64,000 bases of DNA from Tricholoma matsutake (taxonomy: Eukaryota; Basidiomycota; Agaricomycetes; Agaricales; Tricholomataceae): contig AP026539.1 of the NCBI GenBank assembly GCA_026075535.2, positions 11,966,001 through 12,030,000 of the forward strand, in the 5' to 3' direction. The notes below the pieces were generated by a model, which was not told the origin of the DNA, did no database searches, and saw only the letters and a program-made list of their open reading frames with translations. The translations under genes and the position numbers were made by a program. Position 1 is the first letter of the stretch. Every line of letters starts with the position of its first letter. Shown in pieces: positions 11,261 to 23,909 of this stretch.

Positions 11261-12480
11261 CGATGCAGGACGTCTTGATAGATATTCCCGCCCGCAGTCC
11301 AGTCCAGCTGCCAAGTGCAGCTGATCGTAATTGTCATTAGGCTCCTCGCTTTAGCTTTGTGAATTGTCCCCGACGCCACAATTCGAAAGCATGTACTTAC
11401 ATCATGCATCATGCATGCATCATGGATTCTGTTCGCTTGAAGCTGATTGTGCTTGTGGGGCATCGCGTTCTCGGGATGAGTGATATCGTTCATTCGCTCT
11501 AGGGGAGGATTTCGCGCAAAGTAAGCCCAAGTATGAGAGTGTGGTGGGAACAGACATGGAGCTCAGCCAAAGCTCAGCATCCAAATTTCAGGCAGAAAAG
11601 AAAGACATATATATATACTTATAAGGCCCGCTGGTTTCAGATCAAACCTCCTAACATCATTACGGGATCGTCTGATCGGCCTGTGATTTTGATTCGAACT
11701 TCGGGCATGGTTGGCGCCATGATGGACCGAGGTGGTGTTCGAGAGGAAGACCCAATAATGAAGCTCACTTGCAATGTAACTACTTGAGTCACGGTCCACC
11801 ACGTGTATAGCTCGGATAAGGCTCTTGAGTCGAAATTGAAACAAGGCACGAAGAGTTAGTGATATATTCTGTATTTCTGACATCAGTATGTACTAACCTT
11901 ATTCATCTTTATCCGGCTCACCGGGAAACCCCGGAGAACGATGGATGGAAGTTTCTGACAGTGATTATCTTCTCTGCACAAATGGAGCAAGCATGGCTAA
12001 AATTAGGGTATTCGGTAGCCGATTCACCAGACAAGAATTTTGGTCCCTGGATAGATAGCATATAACCGAAGCAATAGGGATAGATTGAGAAAGACATATG
12101 CTTGACAATAATCGTCACCACACCCCATGAAAATCACCAGTTGATTGATGGCGACAGCCTGGGAGGGAAGCGCCATGAATGATACCCAAGTCAAAAGTCG
12201 GTCGAACCAGAGAGGGTTAGATCGAGTTAGAACAAAAAAAAACTGTTGTCCTGATGTAAATGTATGTAAATAGCTATGACTCCATATATATCGAGGAATG
12301 AGACACTTCTCAGATACTTTTGATCAAGCTTCACGCGCACGTGCAGCCAGATCTAGTCAGATGTTTTTAGATAGATATACATAGGGTCAAAATGACATTG
12401 TATTAAGCTTCAATTTTGCTCTATTCCAAATAATATCAATCAATACTAATTGAGGCGAATCGATACTGATCAATCTCTCG
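11261..12480. other. Transition interval into repeat-rich DNA; no gene seen
   Basis: No supported gene. GC and CpG content fall through this stretch, and the sequence becomes AT-rich with TATATATA and ATCAAT words after about 12.2 kb. A short CATGCATCATGCATGCATCA repeat sits near 11403. Confidence 0.4.
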
Positions 12481-12499
12481 AGGCAAAATGCATGACATA

Positions 12500-15005
12500 T
12501 TATATTGCGAGAACATATATAGAGCCCATAGAAACATAGAAATTATGATGCTAACCTGCAGAGCCAGTTTGCAGTGCTGTGACCTCCTGTGTTTCCAATC
12601 TACCCAAATGTGTAATCAATTGATCAGTCAGACACCCCAGAAGCACCATGTGCAGCTTTCTGTGATCAAAAAAGAAGTTAGGACTGTATCACATAGATAT
12701 GGACAGCTTGCCATGGAGAATTCACGATCCTTCCAGTGCTGTAATTTATGTGAGTCATGATACTAAAGAACATACAAATGCATGCAGACCTTCTTCTGCT
12801 CTGCAGAGAGGTTATCATAATAGCACTTGAAATTGCTTGTGGAACCATGAGGGTTATGCTCTTTCCAATCCAAAGCACATATGTTTCTGGTTATCAATAG
12901 GCAACATTAGTCTATACCTAGAACTTCTATAATATGATCACTTACCAGGCAGTAGTCAAATGAGGGTTTGGCCACATCATCCCAGCTTTCTTCCCTGTCC
13001 CAAGTCCTACACTAGGCACTGTGACGGTGGCAGGAGCATAAACAGGAGCTTCAGTAGTGGGAGCTTTGACAGGAGCCACAGTAGCAGGAGCATTGACAAG
13101 AGCTGCAGAAGTTGTAGTCAGATTATCAAAGGTTGAAACTGATGGAACTATTGGGTTTAGCGCCCTGTGCCCCATCCCCAGAGTCCTCGATGAGGGATAT
13201 GTCAAAGGTTTCTGTGCTGACTGTGGGCATCTCATCGGTAGTTGTGTTGGGGTAAGTGGGAGAGGGGGGATTACTTGTCTCCATTCTGGTCTGTCCCGTC
13301 ACTGTTGCTTTCTGGCTAACCATGTTCAAGTTTGTTGGTGCCGCCTGGTCCACCACAATTGTCACCACCTGGTCCACCACAATTGTCGCCGCCTGGTCCA
13401 CCACTATTGTCGCCATCTGGTCCACTGTTGGCATCATTGCCATCTGATCTGCTGCTAGCATTGCCGCCGTATTGCCATCTGCTTGGGTCATTGTTGTTGG
13501 CTGGTCCACTGCTATCCCTGCTGTTGTCGCCATCAGGATCTCCATCTGGCTAATCGCTGCTGACTCCACACTACACATGGATATTATGAGGGGAGCTGTA
13601 GGAATTGGTTGCTGGATGTTCTCTCCTGGATTGGCAGTCGCAGGATAAACCAAAGACAAAGGATTTTTGACCTCGATATGCATAGTCAGTCTTTGTCAAA
13701 TGGTAGTGATAAACTCTGAAACCTTACCTGGGATCTCAGATGAGTTTCAGGATTCCTGGAGCCCACCATTGGATCACATACATGCTGTATAGGGGAGTGA
13801 GCATCGTATCCAGGTGCCTTGGGGCCTTCTGCTGATGGGAAATCCTGCGAATGTCATGGATGAATCAATGCATTTGCAAATTAAAGACAAACTCACCCCT
13901 GATGCAGACGATTGAGAATCCCCTTGGACTGGAATTCTAGCACTGTGCTTAGTGCACTTCTTATGTGGAGGTGGGTGTACAGAAGGAGTGACTAGATCTT
14001 CTGCAGATACTCTAGGTCTCTTTGCATCGGGAGGGGGATCAACAGATGTGCGCTTTGAATGTTCTTGCTTCTCGATGTTGTTATTGTACCAAGATGGATA
14101 ATTCAAGGTTGCTATGAAATCAGATTTCCAGTGATTGTCGCAGAGGCGAAGCTCAGGAAATTTCCGCTTCATCTCATTCCGGTATTGAGCAGCTACCGCA
14201 GCATTGACCTTGCCCCAAGTTTTTGGTGCTTTCCCAATACTGTTCAGGCCTGCCCAGAGCTCACGAGCAAACCTATGCATAACCGTGGCCCTGAAGCCAT
14301 CTATGACGGTCCCGTTCTTATCCTCAATGAATTTAAGTGTAACATTTTCCCCTTGGGCCACACAGGTTTTTCCTTGAGCACTGGCCCCAATGTGCGTGAC
14401 TTGATTACTCTCCACAGTGTTCCATTCGTGTTGATACCAGAACATTACTAGTGAGTAGTCTTTGCATTCAGCAGTAGGAACTATACTGAGAGGTATTGAG
14501 AGATCCTCTGGCTTGACTGAAGAAAGCACAGGAACAGTTGCTGGTAAATTGGGAGTGGCAGGCTTTAGAGACTGGGCTAGCAACAAATATGCCTGTCTTG
14601 GATGGACTAAGATTTTACCAGGTTCAACAAGAATAGTGACTCACTCAAGAGCATTGAGTTTCCCTTCGAGAATGAGTTTCTCCTGCTCTATTTTCTGATG
14701 AGATTGTAGAAGAGCTAAATACCCTTCTTGTGAACTTGCTGTTGTAGTGCTGTGGTTTGATCTTGAGTGGGAGGATGGAATTTGACTCTGCCATGTAGTG
14801 AGTACAAATATAATATAACAATCAAGCAGAATTTCACCTTGAAGGAGTCCCATGAATGGTTCAAAAGTGAACTACAGTGACTTTCCAAGCTAGGTATTCC
14901 ATGATCTTCCACCTGAGGGTAGTATGAATTGACCAACAGGCTAGGAGAGGGTTCTTTGAATTGACCAAGATTAGATGCTTGGTATAGGGCATGGTTTAGA
15001 TCCAT
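12500..15005 (-). pseudogene. Unrecognised multi-exon gene, interrupted by nonsense codon and frameshift
   Basis: The N-terminal exon starts with MDLNHALYQASNLG at 15005 and ends at a GTGAAA donor near 14835. The next exon carries a coiled-coil-like stretch (LLQSHQKIEQEKLILEGKL). It then reaches a TGA at about 14640 and continues in the same frame through 14586-13900, with a compact domain containing FWYQHEW, NVTLKFIEDKNGTVIDGFRA, GKAPKTWG and FPELRLCDNHWKSDFIATLNYPSWY, then a basic KRPRV and HKKCTKH tail. Further exons follow after GTGAG..GCAG and GTAAGG introns. One is a Thr/Ala/Gln-rich exon with VVDQATI repeats that must shift frame near 13150. A last exon near 12830-12770 contains DWKEHNPHGSTSN. 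The family is unknown to me, though its layout resembles multicopy Agaricomycete proteins. The in-frame TGA replacing a probable Arg codon suggests an inactive copy. Confidence 0.5.
13344..13439. repeat. 24-bp coding minisatellite
   Basis: Four units with a period of exactly 24 bp begin at 13344, 13368, 13392 and 13416, each starting CCTGGTCCACCAC or a close variant. On the minus strand they encode repeated VDQxATIV-type octapeptides within the unrecognised gene. The length is a multiple of three, so copy-number change keeps frame. Confidence 0.85.
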
Positions 15006-15239
15006 GGTGCCGTACGTGGTTTGTGGTTTGGTACGAGTCAAACTCCCATGTTATAATTGATACAAAACAATATATATTGATCGATACAATTCATTGACAT
15101 CATACACGAATCATACACACATGTAAACATAAGGTCCATAAGTACATAAGGTCTGCATATGTGTCTGCATAGTATACAACCGCTGGGGGAGTACTGACTA
15201 GTACTGACTAGTACTGATAAGAGCATATATATGTCATGA

Positions 15240-17546
15240 AATTAACATGAACGAGAAACAGGCTGATGAGATCTTGAACCACGAGCTCTACGGCTGCCTC
15301 CCCCACTGGATGTCGTGATGGTATGACGAGAAGCTGCCGAGTTGAAGGGATCTTCCCCCCCAGTCAAACTGCTCATATGTCCCACCAAAGTGTCTTTGCC
15401 TAAAGATTTGAATTTTTCCGCATCCCAAGGTGGTTGTTGTGAATACCAAGAGAAAGCTTTTGTACCCAGGACAGAGAACCAGCCAATAGTGGCTCAAATT
15501 GGACTGAGACAATGGCCTCATGAGGAAGGGACTGCATTGTTTCATCGAAGATCTTGATCACTGCATCATGCGACACAGGTGCAGGTGTTCCGGGAGAAGA
15601 GTACATGGCTTTTAAGAGCTTCCCAATGCATTCTTTAAGATCTTCAAAATAGGGCACAAAAAACCTAAGAATCAGCGAGTCGAGTTTGCACATGGCACCA
15701 AGTTTGGCAGTCCTGATTGCACAAAGAGAGTTTGATGTCTGGAACCATGATGACAGAGGGATGCTGCTGAACTGACATAACTCTTCCTGGGTCCAGATGG
15801 CACCTGGGCCACTCAAGTTGGTGCAGATATAGATCAAAACAAAAAAGAGGGACTCGAGATCATGATGAGGAGCATGTCATAACTTCATCCTCTTCATGAG
15901 GAGTTTGATTGCCATAAATGGTGCAGTTCCCTATAGGATGGATAAACAAGAATTGGAAATGGCATGGAAAAGGATACGAACTTTACGAGAGCCGGGTGCT
16001 AATGGACGGCTTTTGCTTAGGGTTACAGCATATTCAAAATTGATCAATAATCCAGGACGTATATCTCCTGGATTGTCTTCCAAATGGAGTAGAAGGATGT
16101 TGTTGTAGCTGATGTCCCGATGTATCAAGTCATTCTTCTTTGAGTACTAATTATCAAAAAAAAACATTGAGCACAAATCAGGGAGAGTGAGAGATACATA
16201 CCAATAGTGATGTCACAGAGAGCTGATATCAGTTCTCTCTTTGAGCAAAAAGATGCAATATGGTCACTGATAGAAGACGAGATGATTCTTCGCCGAACCC
16301 AAACTTTGGTTCTAATCCCCCACTTGCCTTGCCGGATAATATCTGTAGAGAGCTCTTTGCCATTGATACAGACATCTTCTCCACAAAAAAACTGAGAAAT
16401 GCCTTCCACCCCTTGCAGACATTGTAGGAGCTTGTATTCTGCCATAGGACATGAAGACTCAATCCATGAGTCCTTGAGGATAAATCTCCTCCCTTCAAAT
16501 TCAACCTCCCACACCCTTGTAGCGTGCCCGACCAGTGACTGAGTCTCAAAGATAGCTTTGATGACTTTGAACTTCTTGCCATCACAGATGATATGTGTTA
16601 CCTTATCCCAGTCATCCATCAGCATGGTTGGATCATAGCCCACCATACTCTTGGGTGCAAAGCAAAACCCAATCATGACTCGCAGAAACCTGAGCGAATC
16701 AGCGAGATGCGGCTCCCCAATACAGCAGGCAGATGAGCATAGCTGCCCTTGGCAGTCTGTGACCATTACTCTGAAATTGAAATTGCCCCAGATACTGAGG
16801 ATCGGGACAAGGATGCGATTGGGCTGTGTGGTAAGAATGATGTATGATTTATCGGTGACAGTGTTGGAGATTTTCTTTGTTTCATGCTCTTGGGTGATTA
16901 CCTCAGTTATGGCTCGAACAGAGGTCCATGTAGTGGGAGACGACTTAACAACATCAAGAAGCATTATGTCGGGTTTTTGGGAGATTGGGGATCCCTCAAG
17001 TACTGTGTCGCAGAAGTTGGCATTCCACATTCTGACTCGCTTCACCCCTGTGATAGTTGCGATATCTTCACAAATTTGGTTGAGAAAATCGGCAAGTTTC
17101 ATCTCGCTCTGCATCTTCAGGCTCTGTGCCTTCTTTTGATCAGGAGAATGGGAGATGGCAGGAAGATTCCACTTGTTTGCCTGCAAATTATAGCAGGAGA
17201 GCTGATGGAGGAGGGGTTCGGAAGAGGCAATCGGTAGTTTTGAATCTGGGAAAAGGCCCCCATCTGAAGCAAAAAGTTCAATTACTTTATCGATATATGA
17301 ATCTGTGGAACTACGGACATCGATGTTAAGAAGGGTTTCAACATCCTCTAAGCTCTTTGGGGATTGGTCGTGAGGTAGACAGATACCAGATGCACGGTGG
17401 CTGATGGGTGTCTCAGGCCTCTGAATATCCACGATGGCTTTGTCGACCCTCTTGTAAGACATGGGGCAAGTGTCCAGCACCTCTGTATTGTTTCGATTGC
17501 CTGCGCTGGGATGGGTTGTGAGATTGGTCATTGTTGTTTTGTTCAA
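15240..17546 (-). pseudogene. FunK1 fungal-type protein kinase, probably inactive
   Basis: A 473-codon exon from ATG 17546 carries the long N-terminal FunK1 region. The kinase N-lobe follows, with RVWEVEFEGRRFILKDSW (the Lys of ILK is the likely ATP-binding Lys). After an intron, LIHRDISYNNILL (residues HRD and Asn, near 16128-16090) supplies the catalytic loop. The metal-binding segment, usually DFD or DFG, reads LINFEYA near 16040, so the Asp is Asn. The next exon gives GTAPFMAIKLL, then an in-frame TGA at about 15878 where an Arg is expected, then HAPHHDLESLFFVLIYICTNLSGPGA and the rest of the C-lobe to about 15400. The C-terminal boundary is uncertain. Frame disagreement at the first intron also needs checking. 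FunK1 kinases are expanded in Agaricomycetes and often lie in repeat-rich DNA. The Asn substitution plus nonsense codon argue against kinase activity. Confidence 0.75.
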
Positions 17547-17789
17547 GTAAAAGGTTCAAGTCAAAGCTGTGTTTGGGTTAGTCATCAATTCCTTTTTTGG
17601 ATGTGAGGCTGTTGCTGCAGCAAAGTGCATTCAAGAAATCATCACTATGGTGTACAAGTAGAAGCTATATTTATTATCTACTATCTACATACTTATGGGT
17701 TTGTGCACACCACATCCAAGTCTGTAACAAAGCCTGTAAAACTAAGAAGAAGAATTGAAAAAACACTTTGAAATATACTTGTAGTAGAT

Positions 17790-20700
17790 CTATTCTTCTT
17801 CAGCTGCTTCCATAACTCCTCCCATATATGCAACATGAAGCCCAGGCTTCTCACAGAGGAATAATTGTGATTCTTGACTTCCTGGAATTTGTCTTGGGGC
17901 CATAGAAACAACAGATGTAATATCCTTGACATTAATCACATTTAGGCAGACATCAGGTTTGCACCACCAAAATGTGAACGTGGATTTTTTGAAGATATCA
18001 GGATGTGGAGAGGAATGTTCTGAAACAAATGCCAAGGTTTCAATTTTTTCATGTTCCCCATCAACTTGAATGGGAAATTGAAAGAAAAATAGTACTTCAG
18101 CAAAACTTGTATTTCCATCCGACTTTGTTATCTGAAGTTACATGTCAGTTTCATACTATGATCACAAAAGAAAACTTGAGTGTGATTCACCTTAACATTT
18201 TCTCGCCATGCACACCTTGTCTAATGGTTTCAAACTTTCCTTCCATCTGGAGTGTGCCACTTGACCTGTAGGAATATGAAGTCTAGCCCATCGCTGAACT
18301 GAAACAGGAGTTCCTTCTGGTAGAACCATGTTGTAGGCCCTTAATGGAAAGCTTCTCAACTCAGTCAAATATTTATGACTAAGCTTATAAAAGGTCCACT
18401 CTCTTGCTCTGAGATAAACAAAATCATTACCAAGATTAATAGCCCCTATTGGTATTGTATTTCTTTCCTCATCCAGATCAGGATATATTGCTTTTATTGC
18501 ATTAACTTGGGATCACTGCAGACCTCGTTGTGACAGATTTGGATAGGGATTAGAAGGCTGACAAATCTCTGCAACCAAGTTTCCAATAGTTCTCTCCATT
18601 GTCCATTGTGAAGAACAAATTCCAGGCCCAATTCGAACAGTTTCAGGTGCAAGATGTGTTAGAGCATGAATACTCTGCCACACAAAATGAAGTCTTTCTG
18701 GATGCCACTGACAGTAGAGGACTTCAAATTCACCACAAAAGTCAAGAAGAGCAAGATGTGCCTTTGCCAGATCATCAGCTTCAATTTCATGCTGGAGAAT
18801 TATGTGCATTCCATAAACTAATTTGCAAAAATTCATCCAGTATTTCTCTGGAAGAACACCATAAAGCAATGCAGGCCCAAGTCCATAGATATAAACAAGA
18901 AATTCCCAAGCCTTGTATCCACTAGACATCTTTTCTGCAGGATGTTTTGGAGGGTGATCAAACGAACCAGAAAGGTAAGGTGTACAAGCTGCAACATCTT
19001 TTCCATGATCATCCCAAGTGCTACCTGTTAGTACTGCTCAATCCCATGTCCTTATATCATCACTGTTATCACAGTCAAGTGTACCTTGCCATAAGTTTAT
19101 TAGAAGGTCTGGAATATTAAGAGCTGCCAAATGCATAATATCAGAACCAAAGCATCCAGGAAGATCTAGGCGATAATGTGGATTAAGGCCTAGAAAGATA
19201 CTTGGCTTGACTATTCCTGTCTCTAAATGATGCTTCTTGTGTTGTGTTTCATTTGAAGATCCTACAACAAATTCCAATTTCTGCTCATAAACTTTGCTTG
19301 ACATGGATGGGAGCTTATTGATGTCAATATCAGGATAATCAGAGCCTTTAACTGAATAATTGGTTGGTTTCAATAAAGCTGGAAAATGATGTGGCTTCCC
19401 TCTTTTGTGACGCCCAGGAAGTGAACAAAATAAATGGCAGCCCATTTTTCCATGGTGACCCACCAGTCCATTCAAATATGTTATTCCAGGACCATCAACT
19501 GTTGCTAAGCTAAGAAATGGATGACAGATATCCACTGTATTTGCAATACAATTCCATATGGGAAGTCCCTCTCTCTGCAAAGCTGCTAAATGGTGTAGAC
19601 CAGGCAATGTGAAAGAGTCTGGATGCTTTGGCTTGTTTGGTCCTGGAATGAAGCCTCCAATTAGAACACGCTTTTTTTTGTAGCAAGTTCCAGGAATATA
19701 ATCAAAAATTATCCATATGTATATCCAGCAGTCTGAAGCTTTGCTAGCATATAACTGGGCACCATCCATGGAGAACATCAGAACCATATCATGTGCCTTG
19801 ATGAACTCCTCATCCACTTTGTCAATATAAGCTTGACCAAAAAAAAAGTCCTTTATGATAGGAACTTTTCCATCATGAAGATCCAGATCCTTCATTATTT
19901 TCTCTGTAACAGCTAACTGGTACTCTGCTTCCAGTGAAGATTGTGCCCCTCATTGTATTGCCTGCAATTGAGGACCTAGTGGAATTGTATGAAGCTGCTG
20001 GCAAGGCTGTTTGGAAAATGGGTCAAGGCGGTGTTCTCCACACTCAGGGCAAATCTGTAGATTCTTGAATGGACCAGTATATGCAATACAACTGTTGATG
20101 CACATGTCATCTTCAATTGAGCAGACTCCACTCAATTCAGCAACATATTTTTTAATCTGATGATATGAAGGAATATCCTCATCAGGATATCACCAAAGAA
20201 TTGCCTTTCTGACTAAGGTATATGTCTCCTGAGACACATTGCTAATGCTAAGATATAGATCCAATCCAAGGCACCATGAGGGGTTGTCATTAATGTTGAC
20301 AGGTGTGGTAGAAGGATTTCACAATTGATATAAAGTCTCTGCATCAAGTTTTGACCACTCATCATCAAGTGATGCTGTTTTCAAGGCTTCAATAAATGCC
20401 ATAGCTGTTTTCATGCTATCCAATTTGGCCAAGCATGAAAGTCTGGATATGTAGGACAACCAGTCTGCTTCAGCAGATTGTCCAGCTCCACTGGCACTGG
20501 TAGCATCAGTGTCAAGCTCCATTGGATTATATAAACCTTCTCCCTCTTCCTCAGGCTCTTCCTCTTCACTGCTGCTCTCATTATCAGACAAGCCTGTGTC
20601 CTCCTGATCATTATCATGCCTGCTTTGCAGAAGCCTATCAATATCATAATGACTCCCAGGATCAGGATCAGGATCAGGATTATCATCATGTCTGAATTGC

Positions 20701-21174
20701 TGACCCATGTCACCTGTTACAGTATGAAATTGACATTGCTGTTGAGAGGCCTGACCAAAGATTAGATGACATGTATCATTGGACCTTTGAAGTCCTGTCA
20801 GTGGAGATATGAAACATACCATATTATCCAAATTCAAATCCATCTGCCACTGATTATGCATATCATCATGTTCCTAAAGGCCAAGATTACTTCAGTAATA
20901 GACAAAATTAGAAAGGGAAGTTTACTCCAACAGTCTCAAGGTTTACAGTGCTTGAGCCTGTATTCTGGGTACTACCACCAAGAGCATCAGTTGGAAACTC
21001 TGCTCCCCCAGATTTATCAAGAAAGTCCTGAAATGATGATGAATAACTAGGCTGGGCAGCATCACGATAAGGAGCATGTCTGTAGAAGGTGGCATGTGAT
21101 AAGCCTGTTTTGTACCCTCCACAAAAGTGGGTACATGTGCATGTATATGTGTTGCTGCTTTGAGATCCTGGCAT
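17790..21174 (-). pseudogene. Plavaka-like (Transposase_21) DNA transposase, decayed
   Basis: A zinc-binding N-terminus (CTCTHFCGGYKTGLSHATFYRH) starts near the ATG at 21174. It is followed by a 52-bp intron (20925-20874), a second intron after a short exon, and an acidic linker (DPDPDPG, ESSSEEEEPEEEGEG). The core contains FFFGQAYIDKV, VLMFSMDGAQLY, IWIIFDYIPG, KKRVLIGGFIPGPNKPKH, LPGLHHLAALQREGLPIW, ATVDGPGITYLNGLVGHHGK and LFCSLPGRHKRGKPHHFPALLKP, characteristic of the CACTA-like Transposase_21 family as found in Plavaka elements. The C-terminal region runs to the stop at 17790. Five in-frame TGA codons occur where Arg is plausible (about 20317, 20190, 19951, 19037 and 18514). One extra A near 18193 shifts the frame just before an intron donor. 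Terminal inverted repeats were not found by eye, so element ends are unknown. Confidence 0.85.
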
Positions 21175-21583
21175 AGCTAAGAGAATGGGAAAGAAGGTTA
21201 AAGAATGTCTTAAAACTCAGTTGGCTTATTATATCCAAAAAAGGAAAGTTACATACATTTGATATTTACACAAGGCAAGAGCAAAATCAAGTATCCTCTT
21301 AGGGAGTATAAGAAATCATCAAAATAAAAATGATATTGAACCTCGTAGGGAGTATAAGATGTCATCAAGATAAAATGGTATTGTTCATAGAGATCGGGAA
21401 TGAGATGCATGAGAGAAAATAACGTAGAAAAATCCATGATAAGTATGATGAAAAGCATTGGTCATCATTCATTGTCCTTGCAATAACATAATCTCCACCC
21501 ATTGCCTCTCCCTGCAAGTTAGACAATGTTCTTGACCCCTTTTGACTTCTTTCCAGTGCGACAAATATGTATCTTGGTCTGGC

Positions 21584-21740
21584 GAGCAGATTTCCTGAGT
21601 GCTTGGCAGCATAACTCTAGCTTGCAAACTGAGGGTGGGAGTGAATGCTGGTGAGCAGACTTCCTGAGTGCTTGACAGTATAGATCAGGCTCGTGAACTG
21701 AGGGTGGAAATACAGGATGTCCAGGAAGTGAATGCTGGTG
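21584..21740. repeat. Tandem repeat, period 69 bp, two units
   Basis: Two units beginning GAGCAGA(T/C)TTCCTGAGTGCTTG at 21584 and 21653 are followed by similar GAGGGTGG...GTGAATGCTGGTG blocks. The unit lies upstream of the transposase gene. No function is evident. Confidence 0.75.
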
Positions 21741-22376
21741 GGGGCCAAGCAGGGAAGATTGGCGGAGAGAGGACGTTGTCCCAACTGGGAGTTTGAATAT
21801 AAATGGGCTAGCTGGAAAGAAACTACCATTTGCTATCACCATGGCTGGGAGTTTGATGATAGGTGGGCCCACCATGCATGGTCCTGAAGGCTGCTCAGGA
21901 CTGCGCAGCACGACAGCCTGTGAGACTGCAGAAGGGGAATCAGCAAGCCTAGTGGTAGCTCCTTCATTTTGTTGGAACTTCTCAATCTGGTGCTGGTCTT
22001 TATAGTACTGCAGGGAGCACTGATATGGGATTGTTGTGGAATAGTTATGTGGATCAGAGGGCTAGTTTATAGTTGGATAAGAGCTGGAAAGAGAATTGAA
22101 CAACACCGACCCTCGCAGAGACTGCATCTGTCTTCTCAAACCATGTGTTATAGGCAGGTCTGGGGCAGGAGGAGACAAAGACAGTGGTGTAGTAACTGTG
22201 ACAGGCCAATTTTCATCATTGAAATTGCAGCAGGAGAAGGTACATTGAAGAGGCATGTAGCACTCTAGTTGACACAGATGTGAGGAGAATCTTGTCTCAA
22301 AGTGAAAACTGTGGATACCTATGCATACAATGTGCTTCGATTTATAGGAAGGAATTTGAATTTGGGTCGATGATAT

Positions 22377-22644
22377 AATCGAGACAATTGATGCAGACGA
22401 TACACACGGCACAGAAGTAGAGCACTCATAGAATAATCGTAGGACTCAAAAGGACTCAAAAAGAAATGACTGGTGAGATTATGTGAGACTAGGATATCAA
22501 TCAGGTGCTTAATCGAGACAGTTGACGTAGACAATACACATGGCACACTAGAGCATTCATAGAATAATCGTAGGACTCAAAAGGACTCGAAAAGAAATGA
22601 CTGGTGAGATCATGTGAGACTAGGATATCGATCAGGTGCTATAT
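22377..22644. repeat. Tandem duplication, unit 134 bp
   Basis: The units start AATCGAGACA at 22377 and 22511 and share AGAATAATCGTAGGACTCAA, GAAATGACTGGTGAGAT and GACTAGGATATC. A few differences are CpG-type transitions (for example ATCAATCAGG against ATCGATCAGG). It lies about 1.2 kb upstream of the transposase start and could be subterminal transposon DNA. Confidence 0.85.
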
Positions 22645-22727
22645 AAATCTTGCTTGCTCAGCATAGTCAGATCCAGTCAGAACCAGTTTTGACTGGGAAT
22701 GATACTTAAGTAATTACTGTCAGAGTG

Positions 22728-22845
22728 TTGTTTGGCTTGGCTAAAGACACCAAGACTGAACCCTATGCTACTTAACTTTAGTACAGTAACTTCTGGGGGG
22801 GACAATCCTGGGTTATGCTGCAGACAGCTTACATAAGCCAAACAA
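22728..22845. repeat. Short inverted repeat
   Basis: TTGTTTGGCTT (22728-22738) is mirrored by AAGCCAAACAA (22835-22845), a perfect 11-bp inverted pair spaced about 96 bp. It could be a small MITE remnant; no target duplication was recognised. Confidence 0.35.
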
Positions 22846-22860
22846 TACAAAACCATAATT

Positions 22861-23508
22861 TCGAGTGAAGCAGGCCATTTTCCAACCATTTTCACAGGAA
22901 TCTCAAGGGATCCCTATAGTTTTTCAATGTACATAAGTTCTATGCCATCTAAATTAACTCTGTGCATACTGGAGAGACCTTAAATTTTTGTGTTTCTATT
23001 GTGAGAGTCATGGAGAAAGTACTGTTCAGGATTGTAACTTACCCCTGAATTGACTACTTTACAATATTACAATTCATATGTGATCCCCACAACACTTAAA
23101 CACATCTAAAATTGTTCCAGGGATGTCTATAATTGTTGGGGGCCTAAAAATTATTTTAGAACACCTTAATTACATGTCTGTACCCTAAGATATTAAGAAA
23201 ATGAGCAGATTAGTGCACTTAAATCCATCCTACAACCCAGTGTAGGCCACAGGCGGCACATGTGGCAACATGTGTGGCACTTATTACATTCATTGACACA
23301 CAGAGCACCTAATAGATGCATTATGACAGTGTTTGGAGGTGAATTTTCACCTCGATGTGCATTGGACGCGTCAAGAGTCAAATTTAAACTCTGCTGTTGC
23401 ACCTGCTGCATCTCAAAACAAGGCAACCTCACGACTCATTTTGTGAGTCCCTTACTCACAATGGTGCCTCATGTCATTAACAAAATGTTCTCAGTTTTGG
23501 CTGGGCTA
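22861..23508. other. Interval without recognisable feature
   Basis: AT-rich sequence between the inverted repeat and gypsy A. A short frame around 23260-23514 shows no family signature. The last five bases, GGCTA (23504-23508), are the left target duplication of gypsy A. Confidence 0.4.
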
Positions 23509-23909
23509 TGTTAGGAAACCACCCCATTACCTAATAAAATTTCATTTTATCTTATTATGTTGAATTACACTACATGACGCCAAATGATGCTACACTTTGA
23601 TAGCATGAGAATTTTATTTCACACACATCAATATGTATGCGCATGTATGAGCGCATTGGTAACAACAATGTACAATATATGTAACATAGTATATAAACCC
23701 TAAATATATGCCTAGGGGACCCCAGTTGTGTTTTCTTAGGTATTCCACCGATGTTTTCAGTGTGAAAGGCCTATCTCAACAAACTCATCTATTAATAACC
23801 CCTCGCATCAAAACCATCAATTCCCCCATCACAAGTGCAGATCCTGTCCCCTTCTTGTAGAGAGAACCCGCACAGTCTTAGCTAGCAGATAGTGGGTGTT
23901 GCCCTAACA
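23509..23909 (+). repeat. 5' LTR of gypsy A (401 bp)
   Basis: Begins TGTTAGGAAACCACCCC and ends TCTTAGC...CCCTAACA. It contains TAGTATATAAACCC, a likely TATA box for the element promoter, near 23689. Nearly identical in length and sequence to the 3' copy. Confidence 0.95.

Noticed and set aside
13057..13553. Plus-strand frames across the 24-bp repeat
   Set aside because: Shadows of the minus-strand gene; Trp/Cys/His-rich composition is typical of the wrong strand.
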